Assembly (NCBI GenBank): GCA_005772955.1
Contig: SXID01000150.1
Span: 1 to 41,149, forward strand
Direction of reading: 5' to 3'
Length of the DNA stretch: 41,149 nt
Source of the DNA: Planctomycetia bacterium
GTDB lineage: Bacteria > Planctomycetota > Planctomycetia > Gemmatales > Gemmataceae
Both the position numbers and the translations under genes were made by a program. Below are positions 16,692 to 26,169 of this stretch, piece after piece. Within the stretch, counting starts at the first letter, position 1. Each line of letters begins with the position of its first letter. The notes beneath the pieces are model-generated. The model had not been told where the DNA came from, did no database searches, and was given only the letters and a program-made list of their open reading frames with translations.

Positions 16692-17555
16692 TCACTTCTT
16701 GAGTGCGTTGCCCAGGAAGTCGAATAGCGCCTTTGTGGCCAGGTCGTCGGACAGACCGAGATCCGCGTTGATCTTGGTGTGCGTTGTCTCCCTTGCTCCG
16801 AACAGCGTGGCGGGAACACCGGCCTCCTTCATGACGTTGCCCAATCGCTGGGCCTGCGCGCTGACGTCGGGGTGTCCCGAGACGTACAGGAGCAGGAACG
16901 GCGGGATGCCCTTGCCCTGCGCCACGTGTGTGACTGCGGAGAAGTCCTTGTGCTTCTCCGGGTCGTTGCCGAATTTCTCCCGGTGGCCGAACTTCGCGCG
17001 TGGCAGGTTGTGCGCCTTCCACCGGGCTTCTGCGGTCGCGATCATGGCAGGCACGTCGTAGGTGTCCCCATCGACCGGCACGCAACCCTTCACGATGTCC
17101 AGCGATAGTTTCTCGGCCTTCAAGTAGCGATCGTCGGTGCAGATTAGCGCGGCGAGTTGCGCCCCGGCGGAGTGGCCCATGACGAACATTCGCTTCGGGT
17201 CGCCACCGAACTCCGCGACGTGGTCGTGAGTCCAGCGAACGGCCTTCGCGACATCCTGCACAATGGTCGCCATGTCCACTGCGGGCAGCAGCCGGTAGTT
17301 GGTGGCAACGAAGATGAAGCCTTTCTCCGTGAACACCTTAGGCTTGAGCTGGACATCCTTCTTGTCACCCGCCTGCCAGCCGCCGCCGTGAATCCAGAAG
17401 ACCACCGGTAGGTTCTTTGCATCCTTTGGGTAGTGGACGTCGAGCACCTGCCGTTCATGTCCCTTCTCGACGTAGGGGATGTCGCGTTTGACCTCTTGCG
17501 CCCGCACGTCGGCGGCGACGGCGAGAACGACAAGGAGAGTAGAGACGAGTCGCAT
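16692..17555 (-). CDS. Secreted alpha/beta-hydrolase (esterase)
   Basis: 287 residues with a signal peptide [19 protein letters not shown]. It has the oxyanion-hole motif [12 protein letters not shown] (His56-Trp60), the nucleophile [10 protein letters not shown] (Ser129), a likely acid in [10 protein letters not shown], and a His in [12 protein letters not shown], giving a complete triad in the pattern of carbohydrate and feruloyl esterase-like hydrolases. It is the last gene of a minus-strand run of catabolic enzymes and ends 19 nt from the WD40 gene. Substrate cannot be told. Confidence 0.9.
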   Translation of the reverse strand: MRLVSTLLVVLAVAADVRAQEVKRDIPYVEKGHERQVLDVHYPKDAKNLPVVFWIHGGGWQAGDKKDVQLKPKVFTEKGFIFVATNYRLLPAVDMATIVQDVAKAVRWTHDHVAEFGGDPKRMFVMGHSAGAQLAALICTDDRYLKAEKLSLDIVKGCVPVDGDTYDVPAMIATAEARWKAHNLPRAKFGHREKFGNDPEKHKDFSAVTHVAQGKGIPPFLLLYVSGHPDVSAQAQRLGNVMKEAGVPATLFGARETTHTKINADLGLSDDLATKALFDFLGNALKK

Positions 17556-17624
17556 GATGTCCGCCCTTGACAGAGGAGAGGTCTTGAACCGGAGGCGTGG
17601 GTGACTTTGGAGGAGTCGCTGACG

Positions 17625-18770
17625 TCACGGCAGGAGCATGATACACGACGGGCTGGGGTGCTTGACCGGGTCGCCGGCCGATTTCAGGCGTCCCGTTTTA
17701 GCGTCGATCCCGAACACCGCGACGTTGTTCCCCGGCATGTTTGAGCACAGCAGCCACGCGCCGTCCGCGGTGATCGCCAGGTTCTGCGGGCCCTTTCCGA
17801 GGCTTGGCGCGATGACCACGAGCGTCAACATCCCGTCCTCACCGATGCTGTAGGCCGCGATGCTGTCGTGTCCGCGGTTGGTCCCGTACAGGAACTTTCC
17901 ATCCGGCGTGATCTTCAGATCGGCGCAGTAACTGGTGCCTTTGAAGTCGTTCGGGAGCGTCGAGAGTGTCTGCTTCTCGGTGAGGGTGCCCGATTCCGCG
18001 TCGTAGTCGAACACGGTGACCGAGTTCAACAGTTCGTTGATGACGTAGACGCGTTTCCCGTTCGGGTGGAAGGTGAGGTGTCGCGGCCCGGCTCCCGCGG
18101 GCGACTTGGCGAACGGCGTCTTGTTCGGCGTCAGCTTCGCCGTGGCCGGGTCGAGTTTGTAGCAGAGGATCTGATCAAGCCCCAGGTCGGCGGCGTAAAC
18201 GTACTTGTTGTCCGGGCTGACGACGATGCAGTGGGCGTGCGGCTCCTTCTGCCGCTTCGGGTCTACGCTCGACCCTTTGTGTTGGAAGAACGACGCCTTC
18301 TCGCCGAGTGAGCCATCGGCCTTGACCGGGAGCGAGGCCACGCTCCCCGATGTGTAGTTCGCCGCGAACACGGCTTTGCCCGTCTTGTCAACGTCCAGGT
18401 AGCACGCCGCGGTGCCTTCCGCCGATTGGCGGTTGAGCAATTTCAGTTCGCCGGTCCGACCGACCACCTCGTACGCGGCGACCTGCTCGTTCTCCTTCCC
18501 GCCGAACTGCTTGGCGTGGATCGAGTACAGGAACTTCTTGTTCGGGGACAGCGCGAGGAAGAACGGGTTCTCCGCACCGGCCGTGCGCGTGAGCGCCTTG
18601 AGTTTGCCAGCCTTGGTGTCGAACTCGTAGGCTTGGATGCCGCCCTTGTCACCGGGTGCAAAGGTTGTGATGAATACGATCGGGTCGGCCGCGGGTGCGA
18701 GACTCGGTGCGGCGAGCAGGGCGAAGGCGGCGAGCGCGAGAGCTGGAACGGGCCGGTACGCGGTCATCAT
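17625..18770 (-). CDS. Lactonase-like beta-propeller protein
   Basis: 381 residues from ATG 18770, which has GAGGA 8 nt upstream; a much longer open frame to 19208 has no support. A signal peptide (ALALAAFALLAAPSLAPA) precedes repeated propeller motifs of the 6-phosphogluconolactonase/lactonizing-enzyme type: GGIQAYEFDTKAGKLK, FLALSPNKKFLYSIHAK, ACYLDVDKTGKAVFAANYTS, PHAHCIVVSPDNKYVYAADL, GPRHLTFHPNGKRVYVINE and PQNLAITADGAWLLCSN. Family members hydrolyse sugar lactones or bind sugars. The exported form suggests an extracytoplasmic substrate. It lies between esterase and aldolase genes. Confidence 0.88.
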   Translation of the reverse strand: MMTAYRPVPALALAAFALLAAPSLAPAADPIVFITTFAPGDKGGIQAYEFDTKAGKLKALTRTAGAENPFFLALSPNKKFLYSIHAKQFGGKENEQVAAYEVVGRTGELKLLNRQSAEGTAACYLDVDKTGKAVFAANYTSGSVASLPVKADGSLGEKASFFQHKGSSVDPKRQKEPHAHCIVVSPDNKYVYAADLGLDQILCYKLDPATAKLTPNKTPFAKSPAGAGPRHLTFHPNGKRVYVINELLNSVTVFDYDAESGTLTEKQTLSTLPNDFKGTSYCADLKITPDGKFLYGTNRGHDSIAAYSIGEDGMLTLVVIAPSLGKGPQNLAITADGAWLLCSNMPGNNVAVFGIDAKTGRLKSAGDPVKHPSPSCIMLLP

Positions 18771-18859
18771 GGGAATTCCTCGGTGTGGGACTGCGGTCAT
18801 CCGATCCGCCCCGAACGACGGCAATCGGGGAACGCGATAGTGCGGCCAGCATGAGACCG

Positions 18860-19630
18860 CTACCCTTTCCTCAATCCGTCGAAGGCCAGCGTCATCGCGT
18901 CCTTCATCATGGAACTTTCGTTGGAGTAGACGACCAGTCGCGCCCCCTGCCGGATCGTGCGCAGTGCCTGCTCGGACTTGCCGAACCAACACCCGGCCGC
19001 GACGTGGTGCTTGTCCGCGGTGTCGATGATCTTCTTCAGAATCGCGATCAGGTCTTTGTGGTCGTACTCGTTGGGGATGCCCATCGTCGTGGTCAGGTCG
19101 TTCGGCCCGACGAAGACCGCGTGAACGCCGGGAATTGAGCAGATCGCATCGAGGTTCTCGATCCCCGCCAGCGACTCGATCATCGGGATGAACACCGTGT
19201 CGCGGCACCGCACGTTCGTGACGTACTCCTTCGTCGCATCGCTAGGCCACTCGTTTTTGTCCAGCACTCGCTGGAGTGCCTTCCCCTTTAGCGGCCGGAA
19301 CACCGCGGCAGCGGCCAGCGCCTTCGCGTGCGCAACTTCCTCGACGTAGGGCACGACGACACCGTCGAACGAGTCGCACACCTTTGAGACGTCGTCCGGG
19401 TCGCGGCTGTGGGTGCGCGCGAGGCATGCGATGCCCTTCGCGTTGAGCGCGTACTTCATCGGTAGAAAGTCCGCGATGTCCAGCGCGTTGTGTTCCGCGG
19501 TGACGATGACGAAGTCGAGCGCGCCGCTTGGGAGGAAATCCACGAGTGCAGGAGTGACCGCGTGCTGGAAGAACGTGCCGAAAACGCGGTCGCCTTTGAT
19601 CAACTTGTCCTTCAGAACCTTGCCGCTCAT
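18860..19630 (-). CDS. HpcH/HpaI family aldolase
   Basis: 256 residues. Visible: VFGTFFQHAVTPALVDFLPS, VIVTAEHNALD with the general-base His47 region, IACLARTHSRDP with the conserved Arg, VFIPMIESLAGIENL (metal-binding Glu152) and VHAVFVGPNDLTTTMG (metal-binding Asp178). These are the divalent-metal class II aldolases that cleave 2-keto-3-deoxy acids into pyruvate or similar units. No signal peptide, so cytoplasmic. It starts 10 nt after the oxidoreductase stop at 19641, so the two are probably one operon and may act in the same sugar-acid pathway. Confidence 0.9.
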   Translation of the reverse strand: MSGKVLKDKLIKGDRVFGTFFQHAVTPALVDFLPSGALDFVIVTAEHNALDIADFLPMKYALNAKGIACLARTHSRDPDDVSKVCDSFDGVVVPYVEEVAHAKALAAAAVFRPLKGKALQRVLDKNEWPSDATKEYVTNVRCRDTVFIPMIESLAGIENLDAICSIPGVHAVFVGPNDLTTTMGIPNEYDHKDLIAILKKIIDTADKHHVAAGCWFGKSEQALRTIRQGARLVVYSNESSMMKDAMTLAFDGLRKG

Positions 19631-19640
19631 GGTGTGCCTT

Positions 19641-20750
19641 TCAGGTTAGCAGGCTCAGTGGGTTGACGCGGGACTTCAGCGGCAGTTCGACTGGCTTGGA
19701 CACGCGATGCGACTCGAAGACGGCCGCGATCATCTCGATGATGGCGGTGCAGTCAGTGGCGGAACACTTGGTCTCGCGGCCCTTCTCAATCGCCTCGATC
19801 AGGTCAGTGATGGCGGCGACGTGACCGCCCTCGTAGGAGCCGTCGGTGCGTGACTCCGGCTTGCCGATGCCGTCCGAGGTGATCTTCTCCCACTTGCTGC
19901 CGGTGCGCCCTGGCGACCAACTGCTGTCGCGCAACAGGTCGGCCTTCACCAGATAGCCGCTTTCCAGTTCGATGACGCCTTTCGAACCGAAGACCTGCAC
20001 GGCGAACCGCGTCGGCTTGCCGGCCATTCCCTTGCGGCTCGCGAAGTACCCGGTCACGCCCTTCGCGAACGAGTAGCTCGCTTGCACGTGGTCGCCGGCC
20101 AGAAGCCCGATCCCTTCCGGCCCTTCACGGAGGTGCGCCTTCGCCACGGGCTTGCCCTCGTGCGTCACCGTGGCGTAGCAGGAGGTTGCGCTACCGCCCG
20201 CGATGCTGCGCATCATCCCGAAGACGTGCGAACCCAACACCCAGAGGTCTTCGCCGCCGCCGCGGGCGTCCTCCTTGCCACGCCCGCGAATCTCCAGCAG
20301 GTCGCCGATGGTTCCGTCGGCGATGACCTTCAGCACGGTGGCGAGAACTGGGGAGTACTGGCTGATGTGCGCGATGCCGAGTTTCAGGTGCCGCATGTCG
20401 AGCGCTTTGACGACCGCGTCGCACTCCTTCAGCGTCCGGCAGAACGGCTTCTCCATGTAGATGTGGCAGCCGGCCTCGGCCGCGGCGATCAGCATGTCGT
20501 GGTGTTGATCGATCCAGCGAGGGCAGATGGCGACAATCTCCAGCTTCTCTTTCGCGAGCATGTCGCGGTAGTCGGCGTACGCGGTCTTGGCACCGTTGCG
20601 CTTTTGCGCCGCGGCGCGACCGGTTTCGTTCGCATCGGCGACGGCCACGATCTCGACGGCCTCCACCTTGCGGCACGCCGCATCGACCGCGTGACCGTAG
20701 TCGCCGCGCCCGGTGTGCCCGATGATCCCAACCCGATATTTCTTCGCCAC
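19641..20750 (-). CDS. Gfo/Idh/MocA family oxidoreductase
   Basis: 369 residues from GTG 20750, with GAGG upstream. The Rossmann nucleotide-binding start RVGIIGHTGRGDYGH is followed by VAVADAN, VAICPRWIDQHHDML and the catalytic-region motif YMEKPFC (100-102 EKP). The C-terminal domain continues through QVFGSKGVIELESGYL. Members oxidise or reduce sugars or inositols with NAD(P). No export signal, so it is a cytoplasmic partner of the aldolase that follows by 10 nt. Substrate unknown. Confidence 0.92.
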   Translation of the reverse strand: MAKKYRVGIIGHTGRGDYGHAVDAACRKVEAVEIVAVADANETGRAAAQKRNGAKTAYADYRDMLAKEKLEIVAICPRWIDQHHDMLIAAAEAGCHIYMEKPFCRTLKECDAVVKALDMRHLKLGIAHISQYSPVLATVLKVIADGTIGDLLEIRGRGKEDARGGGEDLWVLGSHVFGMMRSIAGGSATSCYATVTHEGKPVAKAHLREGPEGIGLLAGDHVQASYSFAKGVTGYFASRKGMAGKPTRFAVQVFGSKGVIELESGYLVKADLLRDSSWSPGRTGSKWEKITSDGIGKPESRTDGSYEGGHVAAITDLIEAIEKGRETKCSATDCTAIIEMIAAVFESHRVSKPVELPLKSRVNPLSLLT

Positions 20751-20785
20751 TTTAGAGTCCTCTGAATGGAGAGACGCGGTTCTTC

Positions 20786-20897
20786 ATCGTAGTCATCACG
20801 CTCCGCGTGATGTCGCCTTCGCGGTTCAGGTGCGATTTGCACAGAACGTTATCGCTTGCTCCAGCGCGGACCTCACGCGGAGCGTGAGGACTACGAT
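20786..20897. repeat. CTCACGCTCCGCGTGAGG repeats, inverted pair
   Basis: Copy 20786-20812 (ATCGTAGTCATCACGCTCCG, then CGTGATG) and the reverse copy 20871-20897 (CCTCACGCGGAGCGTGAGGA, then CTACGAT) face each other across 58 nt, between the two Gfo/Idh/MocA genes. Each is itself a palindrome. They belong to the same family as the four copies near 23.6 kb and the degenerate copy at 27220. Confidence 0.88.
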
Positions 20898-20902
20898 TCG
20901 AC

Positions 20903-22234
20903 TTACACTTCGGGAAGCACCCACGGCTTGCGGTACTCTGGGCGGGTCCGGAGAGCGTTCGCTTCCTTGTCGTCGAGGAAGGTTTCCGTCTCGGGGTCGA
21001 GCGTGAGCTTCCGCCCAACGCGCGCCGCGATGTTGCCAGCGTGACACAGCACCGACGCGGGGTGGCCGACGGTTTCCAGATCGCAGTAAGGCTTCTTGCG
21101 CGACTTGATGCAGTCGATGAAGTCCTGAACGTGCGCCTTCTCGTGACTGTCGCCTTCGCCCTTCGCCAGCACTTCGCCGGCCTTGCCGTAGGCGGTCCAG
21201 CGAGTGTTGCCCATGACGAGGTAACCTTGATCGCCGAAGATCGCGGCGCCCTCCGACTCAGCGAGGTAGTTGTAAGGTGCCCAGATCCGCATCTCGTAGG
21301 TGAGGAGTCGCGTCTCCTTGCCTTTGCCGTATTCGTAGTTCGCTTGCAGAGTGTCCGGGAACTCTTGCGCGTCGTCGAAGTACCACTTGCCGCCGTTGGC
21401 GAAGATGGTTCGCGGGAGGCCGAGCGGCGGCATCTTGTTCGCCTCCGCAGCGGCATCCATCAGCGCTACGGCCATGTCGAGCCGGTGGACGCCGTCGTTG
21501 CCGAGGTCGCCGGTGCCGTAGTCGTAGAGCCAGCGCCACCGCCCGTGGAACCGGTTCACGTTGAATGGCCGCTTCGGTGCCGGACCCATCCACATCTCGT
21601 AATCGACCCCGGCCGGCGCCTCGCTGTCCTTGGGGAACCCGATGGCACCTTGCTTCGAGCTTTCCCAGGCTTTCGCGACCACGACGCGACCGAGTTTGCC
21701 GGTCTTCACGAACTCGACCGCTGATTGCAACCGCTTGGTGGACCGGTGCTGCGAACCCATCTGAACGACGCGCTTGTGCTTCCGCAGCGCGGCCACCATC
21801 CGCATTCCCTCGACGATGTTGTGGCCGTCCGGCTTCTCGACGTACACGTCCTTACCGGCCTGACACGCGAGGATGGTCGGGATCGCGTGCCAGTGGTCCG
21901 GCGTGCCGATAACGATGGCGTTGATGGTCTTGTCGTCGATGAGCTTGCGGAAGTCGCTCTCGCTGCCCGGCTTTTTGCCCTGGAACTTCTCAGCGACCTC
22001 AAGCCCCTTCGCCAACCGGCCTGGGTCGAGATCCGCAATCGCGACGACTTCGACGTTCGGGTTCGCCGCGAACGTGTTGATCAGCGAGAGCGCGCGACCG
22101 CCGGCGCCCATGATGCCGACCCGGACGCGGTTGTTGGCCGGTTCCTTCCCGACCAACCCCGACGAGGCGAGCGCGACGCTCGCGGTTACGGCGCCCGATG
22201 TTTGCAGAAACGCGCGACGGGTTTGTTCTGACAT
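20903..22234 (-). CDS. Tat-exported Gfo/Idh/MocA oxidoreductase
   Basis: 443 residues from ATG 22234, with GAGGAAC upstream; the longer frame to 22990 is not supported. The start MSEQTRRAFLQTSGAVTASV is a twin-arginine signal, meaning the folded enzyme carries its cofactor across the membrane. The nucleotide motif VGIMGAGGRALSL is followed by IAIADLDPGR-like sequence (VAIADLDPGR), VIGTPDHWHAIPTI, YVEKPDGHNIVE and RWRWLYDYGTGDLGNDGVHR, a pattern common to exported planctomycete members. Substrate unknown; sugar likely. Confidence 0.92.
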   Translation of the reverse strand: MSEQTRRAFLQTSGAVTASVALASSGLVGKEPANNRVRVGIMGAGGRALSLINTFAANPNVEVVAIADLDPGRLAKGLEVAEKFQGKKPGSESDFRKLIDDKTINAIVIGTPDHWHAIPTILACQAGKDVYVEKPDGHNIVEGMRMVAALRKHKRVVQMGSQHRSTKRLQSAVEFVKTGKLGRVVVAKAWESSKQGAIGFPKDSEAPAGVDYEMWMGPAPKRPFNVNRFHGRWRWLYDYGTGDLGNDGVHRLDMAVALMDAAAEANKMPPLGLPRTIFANGGKWYFDDAQEFPDTLQANYEYGKGKETRLLTYEMRIWAPYNYLAESEGAAIFGDQGYLVMGNTRWTAYGKAGEVLAKGEGDSHEKAHVQDFIDCIKSRKKPYCDLETVGHPASVLCHAGNIAARVGRKLTLDPETETFLDDKEANALRTRPEYRKPWVLPEV

Positions 22235-22299
22235 GGTTGTTCCTCGGGGAAGACCGGCACAGTATGAGGTGTGGTCCGACCAATCGCGAGCGTTTTCCG

Positions 22300-23442
22300 T
22301 CACGGCCCGGCCGCATCGCGCCCGGCCGCGAGCCACGCCAGCCCGAACCGGGCGAACACGATTTCCTTGTACCCGTCCCGCTCGTACAGGCACCCGAGTT
22401 GTTCGTTCGGTAGAACCACGAGAGATGAGTAGGCGGCCGACTTCGCGTACATCACGCGCGCCCCGGGCCACGTCTTTCCCTGGTCGGTACTCAGGCGAAC
22501 CGTCATGCGTTCGCGTTTCGTGCTCGCGGGGTTGGCGAACACGAGTACGCCTTTGCCTCTCAGGCCTTCCACGCGGATCAGGCTCGCTTGACAGGTCGGT
22601 TCGATTAGCGCGTCGTCGAACGCGATCTCCGACCATGTGGCCCCGCGGTCGGTACTGATGGCCAGCGCGCGTCGGTTCTTGCCATGGTTGCTGCGCATGT
22701 TCAACAGCAGCGAACCGTCGTCGCGTTCGATCACGGCGCACTCGTTGGTCTTCGCAGTTGCGCGCCCGCCGACCTTCCACGTCTTGCCGTGGTCGTCGCT
22801 GTAGATGACGTGCGAGTACGAGTCGTCCCCACCCTTCACGCGATGGTCGCACGGGATGACCAGCCGCCCGTCCTTCAACTGGATGCCGACACCGGGGCCG
22901 GTGGCGTACCACGTCCAGTTCTCCGGCTTGACCACGGCGCTGATGTTCTCGGGCTTCGACCACGTCTCGCCGTCGTCGTCGCTGAAGCACATCAGTACCT
23001 CACGCGAACCGGGGCCGGAGGCCGCTTTGTTCTTCGCGACCGAGTTGCCGCCGGCGTTGCGCGTGAGCGGCAGCCAGATGCGCCCGGTGGTGCGGTCGAG
23101 GACCGGGCACGGGTTGCCAACCGTGTCGGTCCCGTCGTCCACGATCACCTGAAGTGGTCCCCAGGTGCGCCCGCCGTCAGTGCTGCGGCGAAGCACCATG
23201 TCGATGTCGCCGGTGTCGGACGTGCCCTTCTTGCGCCCTTCGGCGAAAGCCAGCAGTGTGCCCTCTTTGCCGACGATGACGGCCGGGATACGGAACGACG
23301 CGTAGCCTTCCGTCCCGGCGGTGAAGAGGACGACTTCTCGCGAAGGCGCGTCGCGCCCACCAGGCGACGGGGCAGGAGCCGGCTCTGCACTCCAGACAGC
23401 AGCGGCGCAACACAACGTCACGAGGAGGGCAGTGCGGGGCAT
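22300..23442 (-). CDS. Secreted sialidase (GH33-like)
   Basis: 380 residues from ATG 23442 (GTG 23475 is an alternative) with a signal peptide (ALLVTLCCAAAVWSA). The arginine motif YASFRIPAVIV (FRIP 50-53) is followed by SDTGDIDMVLRRS. Five Asp-boxes are seen: STDGGRTW (87-94), SDDDGETW (144), SDDHGKTW (195), STDRGATW (233) and STDQGKTW (278). LLLNMRSNHGKNRRALA and the Tyr in AAYSSLVVLPN complete the active-site pattern. GH33 enzymes release terminal sialic acid or related sugars. It is upstream of the Tat oxidoreductase by 65 nt on the same strand. Confidence 0.93.
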   Translation of the reverse strand: MPRTALLVTLCCAAAVWSAEPAPAPSPGGRDAPSREVVLFTAGTEGYASFRIPAVIVGKEGTLLAFAEGRKKGTSDTGDIDMVLRRSTDGGRTWGPLQVIVDDGTDTVGNPCPVLDRTTGRIWLPLTRNAGGNSVAKNKAASGPGSREVLMCFSDDDGETWSKPENISAVVKPENWTWYATGPGVGIQLKDGRLVIPCDHRVKGGDDSYSHVIYSDDHGKTWKVGGRATAKTNECAVIERDDGSLLLNMRSNHGKNRRALAISTDRGATWSEIAFDDALIEPTCQASLIRVEGLRGKGVLVFANPASTKRERMTVRLSTDQGKTWPGARVMYAKSAAYSSLVVLPNEQLGCLYERDGYKEIVFARFGLAWLAAGRDAAGP

Positions 23443-23559
23443 GCGTCGTCCACTCCGATGAGGCGGGGAGATCACGCGGACATTCTACCGTCGCGCGGAT
23501 GGCCGTTCGCTGCTCCGATTTCGGAACGAGATGCGGTTGGTAAAGATGTATCACCTCGG

Positions 23560-23789
23560 ATCGTAGTCCTCACGCTCCGCGTGAGGAACCAAACAGCGCT
23601 GGTGTGTGATCCCAAGCACCGGTTCCTCATCGTAGTCCTCACGCTCCGCGTGAGGAGCCAACCACCTTGGCGTATCCCCTCTGGCATCGCCACCTCACGC
23701 GGAGCGTGAGGACTACGATGAAGACCCAACCACCTTGGGGTATTACCTCTGGCACTGCACCTCACGCGGAGCGTGAGGACTACGATGAA
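23560..23789. repeat. Cluster of four CTCACGCTCCGCGTGAGG repeats
   Basis: The gap 23443-23812 holds no gene but four palindromes: 23560-23586 and 23629-23655 in one orientation, and 23693-23719 and 23760-23786 in the other. Two of them lie in a near-identical direct repeat of about 65 nt, 23658-23722 and 23726-23789, each beginning CCAACCACCTTGG and ending CTACGATGAA. Spacing is irregular and the units are palindromic, so this is not a CRISPR array. Confidence 0.9.
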
Positions 23790-23812
23790 CTGCGACACCA
23801 TTCTGCGCACGA

Positions 23813-26065
23813 TCACGGCTTCGGGCCGACCGGCAGGTTGTCGGTGAGGTAGCGGGTGAGCAGTCCGTATAGGTGCCGCGTCGTGTTCTTCCCCTCGTTG
23901 ACCGAGTGACTCCGGTTCGGGTACGGCATCAGCGTAAACGGTTTGTTCAACTCGATCAGTTTATCCGCGAGCTTCTCGGTTCCTTGGTAATGAACGTTGT
24001 CGTCGCCGGTTCCGTGAACGAGCAACAAGTTCCCCTTCAACCCGGCCGCGTGAGTGATGGGTGAGCCGTGCCTGTAGTCTTCGGGATTGTCTTGCGGCAG
24101 TCCCATGTACCGCTCTTGATAGATGGTGTCGTACAGTCGCATGTCGGGCACCGGTGCGACGGCCATCCCAGTGTGATACAGGTCCGGGTGGCGGAACAAC
24201 AGGTTCAGCGTCATCGATCCACCTCCACTCCATCCCCACACACCGACCCGTGTCGCGTCGAGGTACGGGCGCTGTTTCAGCAGGTCGCGCGTTGCGGCGG
24301 ATTGGTCCGCGGAGGCGAGCGTGCCGACCTTACGGTACGCGGCTTTGCGCCAGTCCCGGCCGCGCGGACACGGTGTCCCGCGATTGTCCACGCATGCCAC
24401 CGCGTACCCCTGCTGCGTTAACATCAAGTGCCACAGGTACTGACTTCCGCCCCAGCGGTCGGTGACCGACTGGCCCGCCGGTTCGCCGTACACATGAACC
24501 ACCAGCGGGTACTTCTTTGCTGGGTCGAAGTTCGCCGGTTTCATCAGCCACCCGTTGAGCTTCACCCCGCCGCCGATGTCGGCGTGGAAGAACTCCACTG
24601 GCGTTTGCGCAAGCTTCCCCAGGGTCGCGCGGAGTTTGTCATTGCTTGCGAGGACGCGCAGAACCTTGTGGTCAGGGAGCGAGACGAGTTCGACGCTTGG
24701 CGGCCTGCCGAACGCGGAATAGGTGTGGACCGCGAACGCGCCGTCGGGCGACACGTTGTACTCGTGCCAGCCCGGTTGATCCGCGGGCGTGACGCGCTCC
24801 GGTATGCCGCTTCCGTTGAGCGGTGCTCGGTACAGGTAGTGTTGCGTGGGGTTGTCCGGCGACGCGAAGAAGTACACTCGCCCGGCTTTCTCGTCGATGT
24901 GCAGCACGCGAATCACGTCGAACTCGCCGCGAGTGACTCGCGTCACGGTGGCGCCGTCGCGCGACATGAGGTACAGGTGCCGCCACCCGTCCCGCTCGCT
25001 GATCCAGGTGAACGCGCTCCCCCTCGCGACCCACTCACACGCGTCGTCGTGGACATCGACCCATGTCCCGTCGCGCTCTGTGAGTACCGTTCGCACCTTG
25101 CCGGTCGCGGCGTCCGCAAGCATCACGTCGACCGCGTTCTGGAGCCGGTTGACGCGCTGTATCACCAACTCCTTCGCGTTGCCGGCCCACTCCATGCGCG
25201 GGATGTAGTAGTCGGTGCGTGTGTCGCCGGAAACGTCGATCCACTTCGTCGCGCTGCCCGTTGAAGCCACGACCCCGACGCGGCACGCCGAGTTCCGTTC
25301 CCCGGTCTTCGGGTACGCGAACGTCTTCAGGGTTGGGTAGTTCGCGCTGGTGTTGTCGATGAGTGTGAACGTCTTCACACCGCGCGTATCGAGTTGCCAG
25401 TACGCGATGCTCTTGCCGTCGGGACTCCAGCGCCACCCGTCGCGGCAGAAGAACTCTTCTTCGTAGACCCAGTCGAAGGTGCCGTTGATCACCTCGTCCG
25501 TTCCGTCGGCGGTAAGTCTCGTCGGTTCGCCGCCGTCGGCCGGTTCGACGAACAGGTCATTCCCGCGAACGTACCCGACGCGTTTGGCGTCGGGCGATAG
25601 TTTGGCGAACATCAACGCGGCCGGTTTGGTGTTCGCGCCGACCTTTGCGAGTTTGCCCTTCGCGCGGTGGAACGTCCAGTAGTCGCCGCGCGTGTTCGCA
25701 CGCCACACCTTCATGGAGTTCGTGAAGATTAGCACGAGGTCGAGATCCTTCGAGAGCTCGTAGCCGTGAATTGCGAGCGGTTCTTTCGTGTTCGGCGGGA
25801 CGAGTTTCTCCGCGGCAACGAGTACCTCGCTCTTCCCGGTCGCGTCCACCCGAACGATGTCGCTCGCGCCGTTGTGTTTCTTCGACGGCTGGAGCGTGGT
25901 GTACGCGCCGCCGTCGAGCCACTTCAGTGGCGGAACGCGATCGCCGCGGAAGTCGTCGGACGCAAACACGCGGTCGAGCGTGAGCTTCGCGGGGTCCGGC
26001 TGTTGCGGCTGTGCGGTAGCGGGAGCAACGACAAGGAAGAGGAGGAGAAACGCGCGACGATACAT
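23813..26065 (-). CDS. S9 family dipeptidyl-peptidase IV-like peptidase
   Basis: 750 residues with a signal peptide (MYRRAFLLLFLVVAPATAQ). The N-terminal two thirds is the DPP-IV beta-propeller with the double-Glu motif DWVYEEEF that grips the substrate amino end. The C-terminal alpha/beta-hydrolase domain has VWGWSGGGSM (Ser613), VHGTGDDNVHYQ (Asp688) and YPNRSHSVNEG (His720), a complete triad, plus the YGEPAGQ oxyanion region. It should release N-terminal Xaa-Pro or Xaa-Ala dipeptides outside the cytoplasm. The ribosome site lies in a hairpin (26070-26094). Confidence 0.95.
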   Translation of the reverse strand: MYRRAFLLLFLVVAPATAQPQQPDPAKLTLDRVFASDDFRGDRVPPLKWLDGGAYTTLQPSKKHNGASDIVRVDATGKSEVLVAAEKLVPPNTKEPLAIHGYELSKDLDLVLIFTNSMKVWRANTRGDYWTFHRAKGKLAKVGANTKPAALMFAKLSPDAKRVGYVRGNDLFVEPADGGEPTRLTADGTDEVINGTFDWVYEEEFFCRDGWRWSPDGKSIAYWQLDTRGVKTFTLIDNTSANYPTLKTFAYPKTGERNSACRVGVVASTGSATKWIDVSGDTRTDYYIPRMEWAGNAKELVIQRVNRLQNAVDVMLADAATGKVRTVLTERDGTWVDVHDDACEWVARGSAFTWISERDGWRHLYLMSRDGATVTRVTRGEFDVIRVLHIDEKAGRVYFFASPDNPTQHYLYRAPLNGSGIPERVTPADQPGWHEYNVSPDGAFAVHTYSAFGRPPSVELVSLPDHKVLRVLASNDKLRATLGKLAQTPVEFFHADIGGGVKLNGWLMKPANFDPAKKYPLVVHVYGEPAGQSVTDRWGGSQYLWHLMLTQQGYAVACVDNRGTPCPRGRDWRKAAYRKVGTLASADQSAATRDLLKQRPYLDATRVGVWGWSGGGSMTLNLLFRHPDLYHTGMAVAPVPDMRLYDTIYQERYMGLPQDNPEDYRHGSPITHAAGLKGNLLLVHGTGDDNVHYQGTEKLADKLIELNKPFTLMPYPNRSHSVNEGKNTTRHLYGLLTRYLTDNLPVGPKP

Positions 26066-26069
26066 GACA

Positions 26070-26094
26070 GACTCCCGGTTGTGACCTGGGAGTC
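26070..26094 (-). promoter_or_regulatory. Hairpin covering the peptidase ribosome-binding site
   Basis: On the minus strand GACTCCC (26094-26088) pairs with GGGAGTC (26076-26070) across an 11-nt loop. The second arm carries GGGAG, the likely Shine-Dalgarno site, ending 4 nt before the ATG of the S9 peptidase. Pairing would hide the site, which would suit translational control. Confidence 0.5.
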
Positions 26095-26169
26095 AGCCTG
26101 CACGGATCACGGGCGTCCGACAAGCGCGATTGGGAGAACCGGAGCGGTTTTATCGGTTCGAAGGACGGC

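Noticed and set aside
18771-19208. N-terminal extension of the lactonase-like protein
   Set aside because: Overlaps the aldolase gene in another frame; the signal peptide and GAGGA site support ATG 18770.
22235-22990. N-terminal extension of the Tat oxidoreductase
   Set aside because: It runs through the sialidase gene and has no domain; the Tat signal and ribosome site support ATG 22234.
23560-23789. CRISPR array
   Set aside because: Units are palindromic, occur in both orientations, and spacing is irregular; no cas gene nearby.
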